A stretch of DNA of 64,000 bases from Cellulomonas xiejunii (GCF_024508315.1 NZ_CP101987.1:2356001-2420000); one strand, 5' to 3'; numbered from the stretch's first letter, positions 34,233 to 43,079 are shown. Numbers and translations: made by a program. The notes: generated from the letters alone by a model not told the origin.

Positions 34233-34250
34233 TTTGTGCGGGTCCGACAA
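34233..34250. promoter_or_regulatory. Box 2 of the repeated operator-like motif (fabD promoter)
   Basis: TTTGTGCGGGTCCGACAA matches the box at 32914 in 14 of 18 positions. It lies 67 bases before the fabD start. A further inverted half-site TTGTCGG is at 34311, next to the start codon. Confidence 0.55.
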
Positions 34251-34317
34251 CGCTGGGTCGTGAGGTTGGTGCGAGCCGTGACCGGGCGCCGAGCCCCTCG
34301 GACGGCATGGTTGTCGG

Positions 34318-35295
34318 GTGCTCGTCGTCGCCTGCCCCGGTCAGGGTGCCCAGTCCCCCGGCATGCTCGTCCCCTGGACCGAGGTGGACGGCTTCGCCGA
34401 CGCGCTCCGGCGCGCCGGTGACGTCGTCGGCACGGACCTGCTCGCCCACGGCACGACGTCGGACGCCGACACGATCCGGGACACCGCCGTCGCGCAGCCC
34501 CTGCTGGTCGCCACCGCGCTCGCGAGCCTGCGCGCCGTCCTGGGCGCCGACGCCGGCACCGACCTCACCGACGTCGTCCCCGGCGCGCTGGACGTCGTGG
34601 CGGGGCACTCGGTCGGCGAGCTCGCCGCAGCCGCAGCCGCCGGTGTCCTGACGGACGACGAGGCCCTGCGCCTCGTCGCCGTGCGCGGCGCGGCCATGGC
34701 GCGTGCCGCCGCGGCGACCCCGACGGGCATGAGTGCCGTCCTCGGCGGCGACCCGGAGGAGGTGCTGGCCCGGCTGGCGGCGCTCGACCTCGTGGCGGCC
34801 AACGTCAACGGTGGCGGCCAGGTGGTGGCGGCGGGCACGCTCGACGCCCTCGCGGCGCTCACGGCCGACCCGCCGACGCGTGCCCGCGTCGTGACCCTCC
34901 AGGTCGCGGGCGCGTTCCACACCCGTCACATGCAGCCGGCCGTCGACGAGCTCGCCGCGGCCGCCGCAGCGGTCACGCCCCGTCGTCCCGTCGTCGCGCT
35001 CCTCGGCAACGCCGACGGCTCGGTCGTCGAGGATGGTGCCGACGCGCTGGCCCGGATCGTCGCGCAGGTCGCCCGGCCCGTGCGCTGGGACCTGTGCCAG
35101 GCCACGCTCCGCGACCTGGGCGTGACGGCGCTGCTCGAGGTGGCACCGGGCGGTGTCCTGACCGGCCTGGCCCGGCGTACGCTGCCGGGCGTCGAGACCC
35201 TCGCCCTGAAGTCCCCCGCCGACCTCGACGCCGCGCGCGACCTCGTCCGCCGGCACGCCGGTACCGCCCCCACACCCCAGGAGAGCACGTCGTGA
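34318..35295 (+). CDS. fabD: Malonyl-CoA:ACP transacylase
   Basis: FabD loads malonyl groups onto acyl carrier protein for fatty acid elongation. The 325-residue protein starts LVVACPGQGAQSPGML, has the nucleophilic serine in GHSVGELAAAAAAG near residue 101, and the catalytic histidine in GAFHTRHMQPA near residue 200. The GTG at 34318 directly precedes the conserved beginning. CATGGT 6 bases upstream may be a leaderless -10, and no ribosome site is seen. Its TGA overlaps the GTG of fabH. It is the first gene of fabD-fabH-acpP-fabF. Confidence 0.96.
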   Translation: MLVVACPGQGAQSPGMLVPWTEVDGFADALRRAGDVVGTDLLAHGTTSDADTIRDTAVAQPLLVATALASLRAVLGADAGTDLTDVVPGALDVVAGHSVGELAAAAAAGVLTDDEALRLVAVRGAAMARAAAATPTGMSAVLGGDPEEVLARLAALDLVAANVNGGGQVVAAGTLDALAALTADPPTRARVVTLQVAGAFHTRHMQPAVDELAAAAAAVTPRRPVVALLGNADGSVVEDGADALARIVAQVARPVRWDLCQATLRDLGVTALLEVAPGGVLTGLARRTLPGVETLALKSPADLDAARDLVRRHAGTAPTPQESTS

Positions 35296-36296
35296 CCCGA
35301 CCGACCCTCACGCAGGCCACGGGGCCCGCGCACACCCGCATCCTCGGCCTCGGGGGCGTGCGAGGCGAGCGCGTCGTGACCAACGACGACCTGGTGGGCC
35401 CGATCGAGTCGTCCGACGAGTGGATCCGCCAGCGCACCGGCATCGTCACGCGCCGCCGCGCCGCCGAGGGGACCGACGTGCTGGACCTGGCGGAGGGCGC
35501 CGCGCGTGCCGCCCTCGAGGACGCGGGGCTGACCGGCGCCGACATCGACACGGTCATCCTGTCGACCGTGACGTACTTCCACCAGACGCCCGCAGGGGCC
35601 GCGATCCTCGCCGACCGGATCGGCGCCACGCCGGCCGCGGCCTTCGACATCTCCGCCGCGTGCGCCGGGTACTGCTACGGCATCGGGCAGGCGGACGCCC
35701 TGGTCCGGGCCGGCACGGCTCGTCACGTCCTGGTGATCGGCGCGGAGAAGATGAGCGAGTTCGTCGACCCGACGGACCGGTCCATCTCGTTCCTCCTCGG
35801 CGATGGCGCCGGTGCGGTCGTCATCGGCCCGTCCGACACGCCCGGCATCGGACCGACGGTGTGGGGGTCCGACGGCGCGCAGGCCCAGGCGATCCGCCAG
35901 ACCCACTCGTGGCTCGCGACGCGGGACGAGGGCGCGGGCTGGCCCACGCTGCGCCAGGAGGGCCAGTCGGTCTTCAAGTGGGCCGTGTGGCAGATGGCGC
36001 CCGTCGCGCAGAAGGCCATGGACGCCGCGGGGGTCACGCCCGACGACATCGAGGCCTTCATCCCGCACCAGGCGAACATGCGGATCATCGACCAGATGAT
36101 CAAGCAGCTGAAGCTGCCCGCCTCGGTCGTCGTCGGCCGTGACATCGCCGAGACCGGCAACACGTCCGCCGCGTCGATCCCCCTGGCCGCCGAGCGGCTG
36201 CGACGCGAGGGCCAGGTCGGCCCCGGCGCACTGGCGCTCCAGATCGGTTTCGGCGCGGGCCTGGTCTACGCCGCCCAGGTCGTCGCCCTGCCCTGA
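35292..36296 (+). CDS. fabH: Beta-ketoacyl-ACP synthase III
   Basis: FabH condenses a short acyl-CoA primer with malonyl-ACP to start fatty acid synthesis; in actinobacteria branched primers are typical. The 334-residue enzyme has the Cys nucleophile in SAACAGYCYG near residue 122, His in PHQANMRI and Asn in ETGNTSAASIP, forming the Cys-His-Asn triad. Primer preference is not clear from these motifs. The GTG overlaps the fabD stop. Confidence 0.96.
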   Translation: MTRPTLTQATGPAHTRILGLGGVRGERVVTNDDLVGPIESSDEWIRQRTGIVTRRRAAEGTDVLDLAEGAARAALEDAGLTGADIDTVILSTVTYFHQTPAGAAILADRIGATPAAAFDISAACAGYCYGIGQADALVRAGTARHVLVIGAEKMSEFVDPTDRSISFLLGDGAGAVVIGPSDTPGIGPTVWGSDGAQAQAIRQTHSWLATRDEGAGWPTLRQEGQSVFKWAVWQMAPVAQKAMDAAGVTPDDIEAFIPHQANMRIIDQMIKQLKLPASVVVGRDIAETGNTSAASIPLAAERLRREGQVGPGALALQIGFGAGLVYAAQVVALP

Positions 36297-36375
36297 CCCA
36301 CCCCCGGCGGTCGGCGCAACGTGCGCCTGTACCGTTCAGCACGTCCCTGCACCACCCGACACGAGGAGACACCCG

Positions 36376-36624
36376 ATGGCCCACAGCGAGCAGGAGATCC
36401 TGGCCGGCCTGGCCGAGATCGTCAGCGAGGAGACCGGTCTTCCGACCGACTCCGTCCTGCCCGAGAAGTCCTTCACCGACGACCTCGACATCGACTCGCT
36501 GTCGATGATGACGATCGTCACGCTCGCGGAGGAGAAGTTCGACGTCCGCATCCCCGACGACGAGGTCAAGAACCTCGCCACCGTCGGCGACGCCGTGAGC
36601 TTCATCGCCGGCGCCCAGGCCTGA
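36376..36624 (+). CDS. acpP: Acyl carrier protein
   Basis: This 82-residue acidic protein carries growing acyl chains on a phosphopantetheine arm attached to Ser in DDLDIDSLSMMTIV. GAGGAG lies about 8 bases before the ATG, the clearest ribosome site of the operon, consistent with high ACP demand. It lies 79 bases after fabH and 86 before fabF. No holo-ACP synthase is in the window. Confidence 0.97.
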   Translation: MAHSEQEILAGLAEIVSEETGLPTDSVLPEKSFTDDLDIDSLSMMTIVTLAEEKFDVRIPDDEVKNLATVGDAVSFIAGAQA

Positions 36625-36710
36625 GCCTGCGCGCTGCACCCCGTGTGCACCCGGGCGGTGCGCCGGCCCCACGGCCGTGCGCACCGCCCGCCTGAACCGA
36701 GGAGAGACCC

Positions 36711-37955
36711 ATGAGCACCGTCCCCGAGGTCGTCGTCACCGGCCTGGGCGCCACCACGCCGCTCGGCGGTGACGTCCCCAGCACCTGGCAGGCCGCGCTC
36801 GCCGGCGAGTCCGGCGCACGCCCGTTCGACAACGACTGGGCCGAGCGGTACGACATCGCCGTCAACTTCGGTGCGACGCTCAAGGTCCCCGCCGACCAGG
36901 TGCTCCCCCGTCCCGAGCTCAAGCGCATGGACCCCTCGGCGCAGTACGCGATCATCGCGACGCGCGAGGCGTGGGCCGACGCGGGCTCCCCCGAGGTGGA
37001 CGGCGACCGGCTGGGCGCCGTGGTCTCGTCCGGCATCGGCGGTATCTGGACGACCCTCGACGGCTGGGACACGCTGCGTGAGAAGGGCGGCCGGCGCGTG
37101 CTGCCCATGACCGTGCCGATGCTCATGCCGAACTCCCCCGTCGCCTACGTCTCGCTCGAGCTGGGCGCACGGGCCGGTGCCCACGCCCTCGTCTCGGCGT
37201 GCGCGTCCGGTGCCGAGGCCATCGCCTACGGCGTCGAGATGATCCGCAACGGGCGCGCCGACGTCGTCGTCGCCGGCGGGACCGAGGCCACGATCCACCC
37301 GATGCCGATCGCCGCGTTCGCGGCGTCCCGCACGCTGTCGACGCGCAACGACGACCCCGCCGGCGCGTCCCGGCCGTACGACGTCGACCGCGACGGGTTC
37401 GTGATCGGAGAGGGCGCGGGCGTCGTGGTCCTGGAGTCCGCCGCGCACGCGGCCGCCCGTGGGGCCCGCGTGTACGGCCGCATCGCCGGTCTGGGTCTGT
37501 CCGCCGACGGCTACCACATCACGTCCCCCGAGCCGTCGGGCGACGGCCAGATCCGGGCGATGCGTGCCGCGATCGCCGACGCCGGCGTCGCGACGACCGA
37601 CGTCGTGCACGTGAACGCGCACGCGACCTCCACCGTGGTCGGTGACCTCATCGAGGCGCGGTCGATCCGGGCGGTCCTGGGTGACGACGCCGACCACGCC
37701 GTGCTCTCGGCGACCAAGTCCATGACGGGACACCTGCTCGGCGGGGCGGGTGCGCTGGAGACGATCTTCACCGTCCTCGCGCTGCACGAGCGCACGGCGC
37801 CACCCACGATCAACGTCGCCAACCCCGACCCCGAGCTGGTCCTCGACCTGGTGCGCGACGAGCCCCGTGCGCTGCGCGCGGGCCCCGTCGCCGCGGTCAA
37901 CAACTCCTTCGGGTTCGGCGGGCACAACGTCGCACTCGTGGTGACCTCCGCCTGA
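36711..37955 (+). CDS. fabF: Beta-ketoacyl-ACP synthase II
   Basis: FabF elongates acyl-ACP with malonyl-ACP. The 414-residue enzyme has the active-site cysteine in VSACASGAEAIAYG near residue 165, His in NAHATSTVVGD and His in TKSMTGHLLGGAGALE, giving the Cys-His-His triad. GGAGAG precedes the ATG. It ends the fab operon and is followed by a nested hairpin. Only one KAS II gene is present, unlike the kasA-kasB pair of mycobacteria. Confidence 0.97.
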   Translation: MSTVPEVVVTGLGATTPLGGDVPSTWQAALAGESGARPFDNDWAERYDIAVNFGATLKVPADQVLPRPELKRMDPSAQYAIIATREAWADAGSPEVDGDRLGAVVSSGIGGIWTTLDGWDTLREKGGRRVLPMTVPMLMPNSPVAYVSLELGARAGAHALVSACASGAEAIAYGVEMIRNGRADVVVAGGTEATIHPMPIAAFAASRTLSTRNDDPAGASRPYDVDRDGFVIGEGAGVVVLESAAHAAARGARVYGRIAGLGLSADGYHITSPEPSGDGQIRAMRAAIADAGVATTDVVHVNAHATSTVVGDLIEARSIRAVLGDDADHAVLSATKSMTGHLLGGAGALETIFTVLALHERTAPPTINVANPDPELVLDLVRDEPRALRAGPVAAVNNSFGFGGHNVALVVTSA

Positions 37956-37962
37956 CGGGATC

Positions 37963-38026
37963 CGTCGGGTCGCCACGCAGCGGTGTCGCCGCATTGCGGC
38001 GGCCACCGCCGCCCCTCGACCCGACG
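37963..38026 (+). terminator. Nested hairpin terminator of the fab operon
   Basis: An outer perfect 10-bp stem, CGTCGGGTCG with CGACCCGACG, encloses an inner stem-loop (37980-38009) built on GCCGC-ATT-GCGGC with a bulged extension GCGGTG/CACCGC. It starts 8 bases after the fabF stop. Confidence 0.65.
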
Positions 38027-38044
38027 CCCACCGGCTCGGCGCGC

Positions 38045-38050
38045 TAGCGT
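38045..38050 (+). promoter_or_regulatory. -10 element of the small membrane protein gene, predicted leaderless
   Basis: TAGCGT is followed by 7 bases and the GTG at 38058. Confidence 0.4.
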
Positions 38051-38057
38051 CGGGAGC

Positions 38058-38438
38058 GTGAGCACCTCCGGGCAGGACGACCGCGCGCGGCGCCCCGGTC
38101 TGGTGCGCCTCTTCGACCAGGCCATGATCGGTGGGCCGGAGGTGCGCACGGTGCACCGCATCAGGGCGGTCGCCGTCCTGCTGGGGGTTCTGATCCTGCT
38201 CGTGGTGGCCGTGCCCTTCGCGATCTCGCGGGTCGGACGCGACGACGTCGAGCTGGCCGCGGGCGTGGTCTTCGTCGTCCTGCTGGGTGCCGGCGGCCTG
38301 GTGTGCCGCGGTGTCGGCGAGCACAGGTCCAGCTCCGTCTGGAAGTCGACGGGGTACTTCCTCGGCTCGGCCGCCTACGGCGCGTCCGCGACCGTGGCGC
38401 TCGTCAACGGGCTACACACGCTGCTGCGCGGCTCGTAG
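38058..38438 (+). CDS. Small membrane protein of unknown function
   Basis: The 126-residue protein has three hydrophobic segments at about residues 37-57, 66-83 and 100-120. I do not recognise a family. The first 35 residues are polar (RRPGLVRLFDQAMIGGPEVR). It follows the fab operon terminator and has its own probable leaderless promoter, so it is likely an independent unit. Confidence 0.65.
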   Translation: MSTSGQDDRARRPGLVRLFDQAMIGGPEVRTVHRIRAVAVLLGVLILLVVAVPFAISRVGRDDVELAAGVVFVVLLGAGGLVCRGVGEHRSSSVWKSTGYFLGSAAYGASATVALVNGLHTLLRGS

Positions 38439-38499
38439 CCCGCGACGACCACGCCGGCGGCATCGGCGCGTCAGCGGCCCCCACGGACCCCTGCACTCC

Positions 38500-39411
38500 T
38501 CACGCGGGCCGGAGGACCGACACCTCCCCGAACACCTCTCCCGGCAGCGCGATCGCGACCCGCGCGCGGGCGTCGGCACGCAGCTGCACGTACGTGTGCT
38601 CGGCCACCCCCTGCAGGACGTCGGGATCAGCCAGGAAGAGTGCGGTCGCGAGCCCGTCCGCGACCATGGCCCGCTCGCCGAGGACCCACGTGGCGACGAC
38701 CCCGTGGGCGGGCACACCGGTGCGGGCGTCGAGGACGTGGTGCAGGCCGTCGCCCCACGAGCGCCGGTCGACCGCGGACGCGCACAGCGCCGCGTCACGC
38801 AGCTCGACGACGCCCAGGACGCGTCCCGGGTCGCCCGGCACCTGCAGCCCGACGCGTACCGCGTCCGGGCCACGGTGGAGCATGTCGCCGCCGGCGTCGA
38901 CCACGTACTCCCCCACGCCGCACGCCCGCAGCTCCGCTGCGACCAGGTCGACGAGCTGGCCCTTGCCCGCCGCTCCGACGTCCAGCAGCACCGGTCGCGT
39001 CGCGGTGACGGTGAGCACCCGCTGGTCACGGACCTGCCGCCTGAGCACGTCACGCGTGCGGACGCCGCGCTGCACGGGCAGCGGGGCGCCGGCGGGGCGC
39101 AGGTGGTAGGTCGCGTCGTAGCCGAGCCGCTCGAGGCTGCGCCCGACGAGCGGCGTCAGGGCGCCGCCCGTGCGCTCCTCCAGGACGTCGTACAGGTCGA
39201 GGAGCTCCGCCGCGTGGGCCGGGAGGGCGTGCGTGCCGCCCTCCCGTGCCATCCGTGACACGACGGAGTCCGCCCGGAACCGCGACCACACGCGGTCGTA
39301 CGCGTCGACGACCGCGTGGACCCGGTCGAGGATCGCGTCGGCGAGCACCGTCGGGGTCTCGATGCTCCAGAGGGTCCCGATCGCCTCGAACCTGGTCTCA
39401 GCGCGAGGCAC
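38500..39411 (-). CDS. apbE: FAD:protein FMN transferase
   Basis: ApbE cleaves FAD and attaches FMN covalently to Thr or Ser of flavoproteins such as RnfG, RnfD, NqrB/C and FMN-binding lipoproteins, outside the cytoplasm. The 303-residue protein shows FEAIGTLWSIET at the N-terminus, VWSRFRADSVVSRM, LDVGAAGKGQLVDLVAAEL, VDAGGDML and HHVLDARTGVPAHG. No signal peptide is visible from the chosen GTG at 39411, which lies 14 bases inside the upstream gene, so export is unclear. Its partners are the next two genes of the same operon. Confidence 0.9.
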   Translation of the reverse strand: MPRAETRFEAIGTLWSIETPTVLADAILDRVHAVVDAYDRVWSRFRADSVVSRMAREGGTHALPAHAAELLDLYDVLEERTGGALTPLVGRSLERLGYDATYHLRPAGAPLPVQRGVRTRDVLRRQVRDQRVLTVTATRPVLLDVGAAGKGQLVDLVAAELRACGVGEYVVDAGGDMLHRGPDAVRVGLQVPGDPGRVLGVVELRDAALCASAVDRRSWGDGLHHVLDARTGVPAHGVVATWVLGERAMVADGLATALFLADPDVLQGVAEHTYVQLRADARARVAIALPGEVFGEVSVLRPA

Positions 39412-41059
39412 CGGCCGTGACCCCGCCGGGTTCGGCGCCGGCGTCGGCCGCGCGGGTCCGCCCGCCCTCGGGCACGCGCCGTCGTCCGCGGTCGCGCTCG
39501 GCCGGCGCCGGCGCGGCGGGTGCGGCGCCATCCGGTGACCTGTGTGCCGGGCGCCGGCCGTAGCCCGTGAAGGTGTCGGTGCGCACCCGGCGCACGCCCA
39601 CCTCGCGCAGCACCGCGCGTGCACGCCGCACGAGGTCCGGCGATCCGGAGACGTACGCCGCCCGCCGTGGCAGGTCCGGCATCACCGACCGCAGGGCCGA
39701 CGCCGTGAGTCGGGTGCCCCGGTGCCACGTCCAGCGGGGCGGCAGCGCGGGCACCGGGTCCGGCGAGATGATCACGACACGCGCCCGCGTGCGTGCCAGA
39801 CGCCGGAGGTACGGCGGGGGCATCCCCGTGGGGCACACGAGGACGAGAACCATGTCCCGCGGGCCCGCGTGCTCGATCTGGGAGAGGAAGGGCGTGACGC
39901 CGATGCCGCCGGCGATCATGAGGACGGGACGCGTCGGGTCGTCCGGCAGCAGGAAGTCGCCGCCGACACAGGTCGCCCGCACCGTGGAGCCGACGGGCGC
40001 GGCCATGAGGGCACGCTTGAAGGCCGAGGGGCGCTCCCGCACGGCGAACGCGACGGCGACCGCGTCCCGACCGCCGGGGACCAGGGAGAACACGCGTCGC
40101 CGTCCACGCCCGTCCGGTCGCATCCGCAGCACGTCGATCTCGGCCCACTGCCCGGGTTGCCAGCGCAGTGCCCGCGACGGGCGCAGCAGCACCTCGTGGG
40201 TGCCGGGACCGGGTGAGCCGTGACCCACGACCACGAGCCGCAGCGCACGCGGCGCCGCGACGAGGGCAGTCACCAGGTTGGCGGCGACGATCGCGAGCTC
40301 GGGTGACGTCGAGAGCGGCCCGGCGGCGAACGGGACACCGGCGAGCACGCCCGCGAGCACGGCGACAGCGAGCCGCGCGCGTCGCCGCGGGGCCTGCGTG
40401 AGCGGCTCGACGACCATGAACGCGGCGACGACGAGCACGGGGTGCGAGCCGACCACCGACGCGAGCGCGTCGAGCGGCTCCTGCCCGGACAGCACGAGCC
40501 GGGGCACGGTCACGGCCAGGTACGCCGACCCGTACGCGGCGGCCACCGCGCCCGTGCCCGTCCGCCGCAGCACGGCCAGGCCGGCCACGAGGACGACCGG
40601 CGCGAGCACGGGCGTCGCGACCCACCAGACGGGGGCCGCGGTGCCGAGCACGGGCGCGAGGGCGAGGCCCGCGACCAGCGCGCCGGCTGCGGCCGGGTTG
40701 AGCAGGTGGCGGCCACGCCACCGCACGAGGACCTTCGAGAGGCCGGCGGCGGCCCCGACGAGGCCGGCGCCCACGAGGGACTCGACCGTGAGCGCGGGCC
40801 AGAGCAGCAGGGCCAGGAGCAGCCCGGTGATCAGGGACGACTCGACGTGCGCGCGCACGCCGCTGACGAGCGCACCCACCAGGCTCGTCAGCAGCGTGCC
40901 GACCGACGCCGCGCCCACGGTCGCCGCGAGCGCCACGGGGTCCAGCTCGAGCACGTCGAGGTGACCGAGCACCCCTGCCGCCGCGTGCACCGCCAGCAGC
41001 GCGAGCGTCGCGGTCCGGTACGCGCCGACCCCGCCCGCGAGGCCGTCGAACCGGCCCAT
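39398..41059 (-). CDS. RnfD/NqrB-like membrane domain fused to a ferredoxin-NADP reductase domain
   Basis: The first ~275 of 553 residues form about ten transmembrane segments with RnfD/NqrB-like features: ESSLITGLLLALLLWP and FMVVEPLTQAP. The C-terminal part is a cytosolic FNR-type reductase with the FAD motif RRVFSLVPGG, the NAD(P) motif MIAGGIGVTPFLSQI and a final TFTGYG. The fusion should take electrons from NAD(P)H through FAD and carry them across the membrane by flavins. A canonical flavinylation motif (SGAT) is not evident in the membrane half. The last 50 residues are Ala/Pro/Arg-rich and probably disordered. ATG at 41059. It is operonic with the FMN-binding lipoprotein and apbE. Confidence 0.85.
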   Translation of the reverse strand: MGRFDGLAGGVGAYRTATLALLAVHAAAGVLGHLDVLELDPVALAATVGAASVGTLLTSLVGALVSGVRAHVESSLITGLLLALLLWPALTVESLVGAGLVGAAAGLSKVLVRWRGRHLLNPAAAGALVAGLALAPVLGTAAPVWWVATPVLAPVVLVAGLAVLRRTGTGAVAAAYGSAYLAVTVPRLVLSGQEPLDALASVVGSHPVLVVAAFMVVEPLTQAPRRRARLAVAVLAGVLAGVPFAAGPLSTSPELAIVAANLVTALVAAPRALRLVVVGHGSPGPGTHEVLLRPSRALRWQPGQWAEIDVLRMRPDGRGRRRVFSLVPGGRDAVAVAFAVRERPSAFKRALMAAPVGSTVRATCVGGDFLLPDDPTRPVLMIAGGIGVTPFLSQIEHAGPRDMVLVLVCPTGMPPPYLRRLARTRARVVIISPDPVPALPPRWTWHRGTRLTASALRSVMPDLPRRAAYVSGSPDLVRRARAVLREVGVRRVRTDTFTGYGRRPAHRSPDGAAPAAPAPAERDRGRRRVPEGGRTRAADAGAEPGGVTAGASR

Positions 41060-41110
41060 CAGTGCTCCACCGTCGAGTCCGGTGCGCGCCCCTCCGGCGC
41101 ACCGGACCTC

Positions 41111-41560
41111 TCACGCGTCGGCGGCATCGCGCACCACCTGGTCGAGCGCCGCCATGAAGCCGGCACCTGTGGAGGACGATCCCGCGAGCCGGTCCACGGC
41201 GACCTCGTCCAGCGGACGACCCACCACGGACTCCACCACCGCGGACGCGAACCGCTCCTGGAACCGCCGGGACGTCGTGTTCGTCGCCGCGGGATCGACT
41301 CGTACGCCCGTGACGACGCCGTCCGCCAGGACGACGGTCACGTCGATCTGCTGCGGACCGCCGGGCGTCTCGTAGCTGCCGCTCCCGCTGTACGTGCCGT
41401 CCGCCGTGGGCAGCGCGCGGGTGTCGTCCCCGTCGTGCCGCGTGATGGGGCTCGCGTCGGCCGGTGTCGAGACGACACAACCGGTCAGGGCGAGCCCTGC
41501 ACCCAGACCGGCAGTGGCCCGCAAGGCCCCGGGCAGCAGCAGCCGACGTCGTGCTGGCAT
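41111..41560 (-). CDS. FMN-binding domain lipoprotein
   Basis: The 149-residue protein has a signal peptide with a twin-arginine-like start (PARRRLLLPGAL) and the lipobox LTGC, so it is predicted to be lipid-anchored outside the membrane. The rest is an FMN_bind domain: DGTYSGSGSYETPGG, VVTGVRVDPAATNTTS and a C-terminal LAGSSSTGAGFMAAL. The last stretch is where ApbE-type flavinylation occurs (consensus Dxx[ST][SG]A[ST]); here the motif is degenerate, with serines in place of the usual A-T. It is first in an operon with the RnfD-FNR fusion and apbE. Confidence 0.85.
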   Translation of the reverse strand: MPARRRLLLPGALRATAGLGAGLALTGCVVSTPADASPITRHDGDDTRALPTADGTYSGSGSYETPGGPQQIDVTVVLADGVVTGVRVDPAATNTTSRRFQERFASAVVESVVGRPLDEVAVDRLAGSSSTGAGFMAALDQVVRDAADA

Positions 41561-41720
41561 CGGCGTCCTCCGTGTGAGACGGACGGGCCGCGCTCGCGGT
41601 CCGTCGCCCCCCGGATGGCTGTCGCCGCACCCGGCAGACCCGCGGTGCGTGGGAGGGACGCTAGCCGAGCACCCCGCGCACGCCGTATCCGCACCGGGCG
41701 TGCGAAAGGTTTCACAATGC

Positions 41721-41767
41721 CGTCGGGGCGACCCGTCCACCCGAACGGTGGACCGGCCGCCCCGACG
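41721..41767 (-). terminator. Terminator of the DUF3145 gene
   Basis: A 10-bp outer stem CGTCGGGGCG/CGCCCCGACG-type and a 7-bp inner stem GTCCACC/GGTGGAC are stacked, followed on the minus strand by a T-rich stretch. It lies 9 bases past the stop codon. Confidence 0.7.
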
Positions 41768-41776
41768 AGGAGGACG

Positions 41777-42277
41777 TCAGCCGACGCGGTGCAGCCAGCG
41801 CACGGGGGCCCCCGCACCCGCGTACCGGAACGGCTCGAGCTCGTCGTCCCACGCCTGGCCGAGCGCCAGGTCCAGCTCCGAGCGCAGCCGGTCGGGGTCG
41901 GCCGCGTGCTCGAGGGCCGCACGGATGCGGTCCTCCGGGATGACGACGTTGCCGTGCACGTCCGTCGCGGCGTGAAAGATGCCCAGCTCGGGCGTGTGGC
42001 TCCACCGTGACCCGTCGACGCCTGCGCTGGGCTCCTCGGTCACCTCGTACCGCAGGTGTGCCCAGCCACGCAGCGCCGACGCGAGCCGCGCCCCCGTCCC
42101 CGGGGCCGCCTGCCAGGAGAGCTCGGCACGGTAGAACGTCGGGCCGGCGGGCTGGGGCGTCCAGTCCAGGCTGACGCGCGCGCCCAGCGCGTTGCCGGCC
42201 GCCCACTCGACGTGGGGGCACAGCGCACGCGGCGCGGAGTGCACGAAAAGTACACCGCGGGTGATAGCACCGGCCAT
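41777..42277 (-). CDS. DUF3145 family protein
   Basis: The 166-residue protein matches the actinobacterial DUF3145 family closely: TRGVLFVHSAPRALCPHVEW at the N-terminus, the ELSWQAAPGTGARLA segment, LRGWAHLRYEVTEEPSAG, HTPELGIFHAATDVHGN and LGQAWDDELEPFRYAG. No function is established. In Streptomyces it is also found close to the fatty acid operon (from memory). The ATG at 42277 follows GGGAGG. It is transcribed alone and ends in a good terminator. Confidence 0.9.
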   Translation of the reverse strand: MAGAITRGVLFVHSAPRALCPHVEWAAGNALGARVSLDWTPQPAGPTFYRAELSWQAAPGTGARLASALRGWAHLRYEVTEEPSAGVDGSRWSHTPELGIFHAATDVHGNVVIPEDRIRAALEHAADPDRLRSELDLALGQAWDDELEPFRYAGAGAPVRWLHRVG

Positions 42278-42426
42278 GTCGTCCTCCCGGAAGGGCTCGA
42301 GGGTCGCCTTCCCCAACGACCTCGCCCCTGACAGGAACGTCACCAGCACAGATGCAGCGCACGCGGCGTGCAGGGCACAGGATGCCTCATCCGCCGGCAC
42401 AGGTCCAGCGGACTCGCGGCGTGGCG

Positions 42427-42915
42427 CTACAGCTGCTCGCGGATCGCCCGCATGGCCTTCTTGCGCACCGAGCGCTCGAGCCTGTCGAGGTACAGCATCC
42501 CGTCGAGGTGGTCGACCTCGTGCTGCAGGCACCGTGCCATGAGCTCCGTGCCCTCGACCACGACCTCGCGGCCGTCCAGGTCCGTCCCGACCACCCGGGC
42601 GTACCAGGCGCGGTGCGTCGGGAACCAGAGGCCGGGGACCGAGAGGCAACCCTCGTCGCCGTCCTGGTACTCGTCCTCCGACAGCTCGACGATCACCGGG
42701 TTCAGCACGTAGCCGATCTCGTCGTCGATGTTCCACGAGAACGCGCGCAGGCCGACGCCGATCTGGTTCGCGGCGAGGCCGGCACGCCCGTCCATGTCCA
42801 CGGTCTCGAGGAGGTCCTCGACGAGCGAGCGGACACGGTCGTCGATCGTGGTGATGGGGTCGCAGGGGGTGCGCAGGACAGGGTCGCCGACGATGCGGAT
42901 CTCACGCAGAGCCAT
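42427..42915 (-). CDS. def: Peptide deformylase
   Basis: This Fe(II)/Zn enzyme removes the formyl group from N-formylmethionine of new proteins. The 162-residue protein has all three motifs: [17 protein letters not shown] with the metal-binding Cys, and QHEVDHLDG with two metal-binding His and the catalytic Glu. ATG at 42915 is preceded by AAAGGATCAGG. It is a standalone gene here, without fmt. Confidence 0.96.
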   Translation of the reverse strand: MALREIRIVGDPVLRTPCDPITTIDDRVRSLVEDLLETVDMDGRAGLAANQIGVGLRAFSWNIDDEIGYVLNPVIVELSEDEYQDGDEGCLSVPGLWFPTHRAWYARVVGTDLDGREVVVEGTELMARCLQHEVDHLDGMLYLDRLERSVRKKAMRAIREQL

Positions 42916-43010
42916 GCCCTGATCCTTTCATGTCGAACACCGCAGCCGAGCCGCGCCCGTCGACCGCGCGCACTGCGCGAGGGCTCCGGGGTGCTGACCG
43001 GGGACAGCAC

Positions 43011-43043
43011 GACGCCGGTGGTGAACAGGTCACCACCGGCGTC
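43011..43043 (-). terminator. Terminator downstream of the BldC-like gene
   Basis: GACGCCGGTGGTGA and its perfect 14-bp complement flank a 5-base loop, 37 bases past the stop codon. Confidence 0.75.
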
Positions 43044-43079
43044 GGCGTCGTGGATGCGTCGTCGTTGACGGCGCCGAGA

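Noticed and set aside
34306..34311. CATGGT as a firm -10 element for fabD
   Set aside because: The spacing to the GTG fits the leaderless pattern, but the hexamer is a poor match, so it was mentioned only in the fabD entry.
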